From Pyrobaculum sp. (GTDB lineage Archaea > Thermoproteota > Thermoprotei > Thermoproteales > Thermoproteaceae), in NCBI GenBank assembly GCA_009903905.1, contig WYEI01000182.1, forward strand, positions 1-5,769: a stretch of 5,769 nt of DNA, given 5' to 3'. The notes beneath the pieces were generated by a model that was given only the letters and a program-made list of their open reading frames with translations, made no database searches and was not told where the DNA came from. Of this stretch, positions 4,358 to 5,769 are shown one piece after another (the first letter of the stretch is position 1; every line of letters starts with the position of its first letter). The position numbers and the translations under genes are program-made.

Positions 4358-5105
4358 CGCCGACGCACTGCTCCACCTCGTGGAGAACTAGCGGAAGGGC
4401 CTTGAGGCTTCTCACCATGTAGGCTCTGCAGGGCACTGATTCCGTAACCTCCTTCTTAGTGTACTGCCCCCTCCTGTCGACAAGGACGGCGCCGTAGCTA
4501 GCCATCAAGGCGCCTAGGAAGTCCTCGTAGAAGTCGTCCCCCACGTGGAGGTAGACGTCGGGCTCCGCGTCTCCCAGCAGAAGCATCTTGGCGGCTTCGA
4601 AAACCTGGACGGAGGGCTTAACGTAGCCTATGTCGTCGGCGTATAGTTGCAGATCCACGAGTTGCGATATGCCGAGGCTCTCCAGTAGCCTCCTCGTGGC
4701 ACGGGACCGCCAGAACAAGACGTTGGAGATTATGCCGACCTTGTAGCCCTCGGCCTTAGCCAGCTTTATAGCCTCAACGGCGTCTTCAAACGGCGACACC
4801 TCGAGGCGGGAAACGGCGTCGTCCACGGCGTCTTGCACTTGGTGGACGTCGAAAAACACCCCTACCCCCCTGTCGCGTAGCTGTTTATACATGTCGAGGA
4901 GCGTGTATATGGGAGGCACCACCTCGTGCTTCTCCCTACGTGCCAGCTTCATCTTCCGCCGCTCATCGTTGACAAGCGCCTGGACCGTCTGGTGAGGTAG
5001 CCTTCCGCCGAGGGCCTTGTGGATCGCGTCAACAACAGTTTTTATAGCTGGCTCGATCGGAATGAGCGTGCCCCAGACGTCAAACGTCACCATCTTGCTA
5101 CTCAC
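4344..5105 (-). CDS. HAD-superfamily hydrolase
   Basis: The 253-residue protein carries all four HAD motifs. Motif I is FDVWGTL (8-14) with nucleophile Asp9. Motif II is IISNV with Ser127. Motif III is GYVKP with Lys163. Motif IV is HVGDDFYEDF (187-196) with Asp190 and Asp191. A helical C1-type cap lies between motifs I and II, at about residues 17-105. The position two after the nucleophile, Asp in most HAD phosphatases, is Trp11, a variant shared with some HAD subgroups, so phosphatase activity cannot be assumed. The substrate is unknown. The GTG start at 5105 is chosen because a TATA box (5125-5131) is centred 23 nt upstream. An ATG at 5093 (MVTFDVWGTL) is the alternative and would shorten the protein by four residues. 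The gene converges on the ATPase gene with a 14-bp overlap and probably overlaps the divergent surface-protein gene at its 5' end. Confidence 0.92.
   Translation of the reverse strand: MSSKMVTFDVWGTLIPIEPAIKTVVDAIHKALGGRLPHQTVQALVNDERRKMKLARREKHEVVPPIYTLLDMYKQLRDRGVGVFFDVHQVQDAVDDAVSRLEVSPFEDAVEAIKLAKAEGYKVGIISNVLFWRSRATRRLLESLGISQLVDLQLYADDIGYVKPSVQVFEAAKMLLLGDAEPDVYLHVGDDFYEDFLGALMASYGAVLVDRRGQYTKKEVTESVPCRAYMVRSLKALPLVLHEVEQCVGASQP
5040..5046 (+). promoter_or_regulatory. TATA box for the sequon-rich secreted protein, inside the HAD gene
   Basis: TTTTATA is centred 19 nt before the ATG at 5062 and 25 nt before the GTG at 5068, bracketing the spacing seen elsewhere in the window. It lies within HAD codons 20-22. 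It supports a start for the plus-strand gene well upstream of the TTG at 5095. Confidence 0.5.
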
Positions 5106-5769
5106 GGCATTGATAATCCTCGCCTATAAAAGCATCTCCGCCATCTCTGTGGAGCCTGGCTTCGTGAACGCCTTCACCTATACCAACCTCACTATAAGAG
5201 GCGCTACTAAGGTGCAGGCGGTGGAGGGCGCAGTCGTAGACTTCAACATAACGCGCGGCGACGCCATATACCTCGGTTTGAAGCCGTTGCGGCGGGAGGG
5301 CAACGTGGCGTTGAGGGTGGACAACCAGACCATCAGGCTCGGGATAGGCCAAGCCTGTCGAATTGAGATAGAGGCGGCCAACATGACTTCCAGGATCAGC
5401 CTAAACGTGACCCAGCAGGGTTGCGGAGACGTGAGGCTCTACATCAACGGCACCAAGATGCCCGGCCTCCGCGTGTCGTATGTACCTCAGTATTCCGGCG
5501 TGTATCAGGTGTTGGCTACCAGCGGCGTGTTTTACGAAAAGACGCGCGTGGTTGTAATCCCTAACATCACCGTGTCTGGCAACGTCTACGGGGAGGTCAT
5601 GCGGATACTACTCACGCCGCCTCCCAGGCGGGCGTCGGCGAGTCTCGGCCTCCTCGCAGTGTCTCTAAGGGAGGGGGTGGCGGAGGTGGACACCTGGGCC
5701 GTGGGCGCCGGCAACTACACCCTGCGCCTCCTCATGGAAGGCGTCGCGGTGCAGTATCCCGTGTCTATT
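5062..5769 (+). CDS. Secreted, N-glycosylation-sequon-rich surface protein (partial, 5' end)
   Basis: The frame is open for 236 codons from an ATG at 5062 to the window edge, so the C-terminus is missing. A hydrophobic stretch, ILLLTALIILAY (11-22), preceded by polar residues serves as signal peptide or anchor, and the rest is beta-rich and polar. Eight N-X-T sequons follow the leader, at N42, N62, N88, N107, N115, N129, N168 and N218, plus N8 in the leader; there is no N-X-S. This implies an exported, heavily N-glycosylated protein. Cys99 and Cys121 could form a disulfide. I do not recognise a named family; S-layer-associated or other surface protein is a guess. A TATA box at 5040-5046 suits the ATG at 5062 or the GTG at 5068. 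A TTG at 5095 is a third possibility and would avoid most of the overlap with the divergent HAD gene. Confidence 0.75.
   Translation, partial: MSVPQTSNVTILLLTALIILAYKSISAISVEPGFVNAFTYTNLTIRGATKVQAVEGAVVDFNITRGDAIYLGLKPLRREGNVALRVDNQTIRLGIGQACRIEIEAANMTSRISLNVTQQGCGDVRLYINGTKMPGLRVSYVPQYSGVYQVLATSGVFYEKTRVVVIPNITVSGNVYGEVMRILLTPPPRRASASLGLLAVSLREGVAEVDTWAVGAGNYTLRLLMEGVAVQYPVSI
5125..5131 (-). promoter_or_regulatory. TATA box for the HAD hydrolase gene, inside the divergent coding sequence
   Basis: Minus-strand TTTTATA, in the context GCTTTTATAGGC, is centred 23 nt upstream of the GTG at 5105. This matches the spacing at other genes here and supports the GTG over the ATG at 5093. It falls within signal-peptide codons of the plus-strand surface protein. 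Confidence 0.55.

Noticed and set aside
4940..4975. Box C-like sequences suggestive of a C/D box sRNA on the minus strand
   Set aside because: The GATGA elements do not match the full box C consensus and no correctly spaced D boxes were seen. The site is inside the HAD coding sequence.
5098..5384. Minus-strand open frames at 5098-5352 and 5178-5384
   Set aside because: They are antisense to the secreted sequon-rich protein, whose continuous frame, signal segment and sequon pattern are far better supported.

Overview
The window most likely comes from a hyperthermophilic crenarchaeon of the Thermoproteales (Pyrobaculum or a close relative). This is inferred from composition and gene style and was not checked by a database search. 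The DNA is GC-rich, but short AT-rich TATA boxes sit about 19-25 nt upstream of start codons. This spacing implies mostly leaderless transcripts. Several starts are GTG, Arg is often AGG/AGA and Ile often ATA, intergenic gaps are tiny, and genes overlap in tandem, convergent and probably divergent arrangements. No rRNA, tRNA, CRISPR array or insertion sequence is visible.

Left part (1-1523, all minus strand, read right to left): a family 3 extracellular solute-binding protein overlaps a secreted DUF192 protein by 16 nt. They are followed, behind a separate TATA box, by the 5' end of a small multi-pass membrane protein that runs off the window. No ABC permease or ATPase is seen next to the binding protein. 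The 141-bp region 1524-1664 holds the binding-protein promoter, a perfect inverted repeat, and a promoter for a small plus-strand hypothetical gene (1665-1844).

Middle (1816-4357): a minus-strand 379-residue protein appears to fuse an archaeal adenylate-kinase-like domain with a broken Walker A motif to a nucleoside 2-deoxyribosyltransferase-like domain. Its 3' end overlaps the small hypothetical gene. It shares a symmetric TATA element with a divergent plus-strand cluster: a small putative winged-helix protein, then a two-TM small protein translationally coupled (ATGA) to a ParA/MinD-type ATPase. This cluster looks like a compact DNA-binding, membrane and ATPase module and is the best candidate here for an undescribed system, but its function is unknown.

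Right part (4344-5769): a minus-strand HAD-family hydrolase converges on the ATPase gene with a 14-bp overlap. Its 5' end lies head to head with the start of a secreted protein unusually rich in N-X-T sequons, which continues past the window. The best reading has each gene's TATA box lying inside the other's coding sequence.

Apart from the partial genes at both ends, every reading frame called is intact. There is no gene-free stretch longer than about 150 bases.
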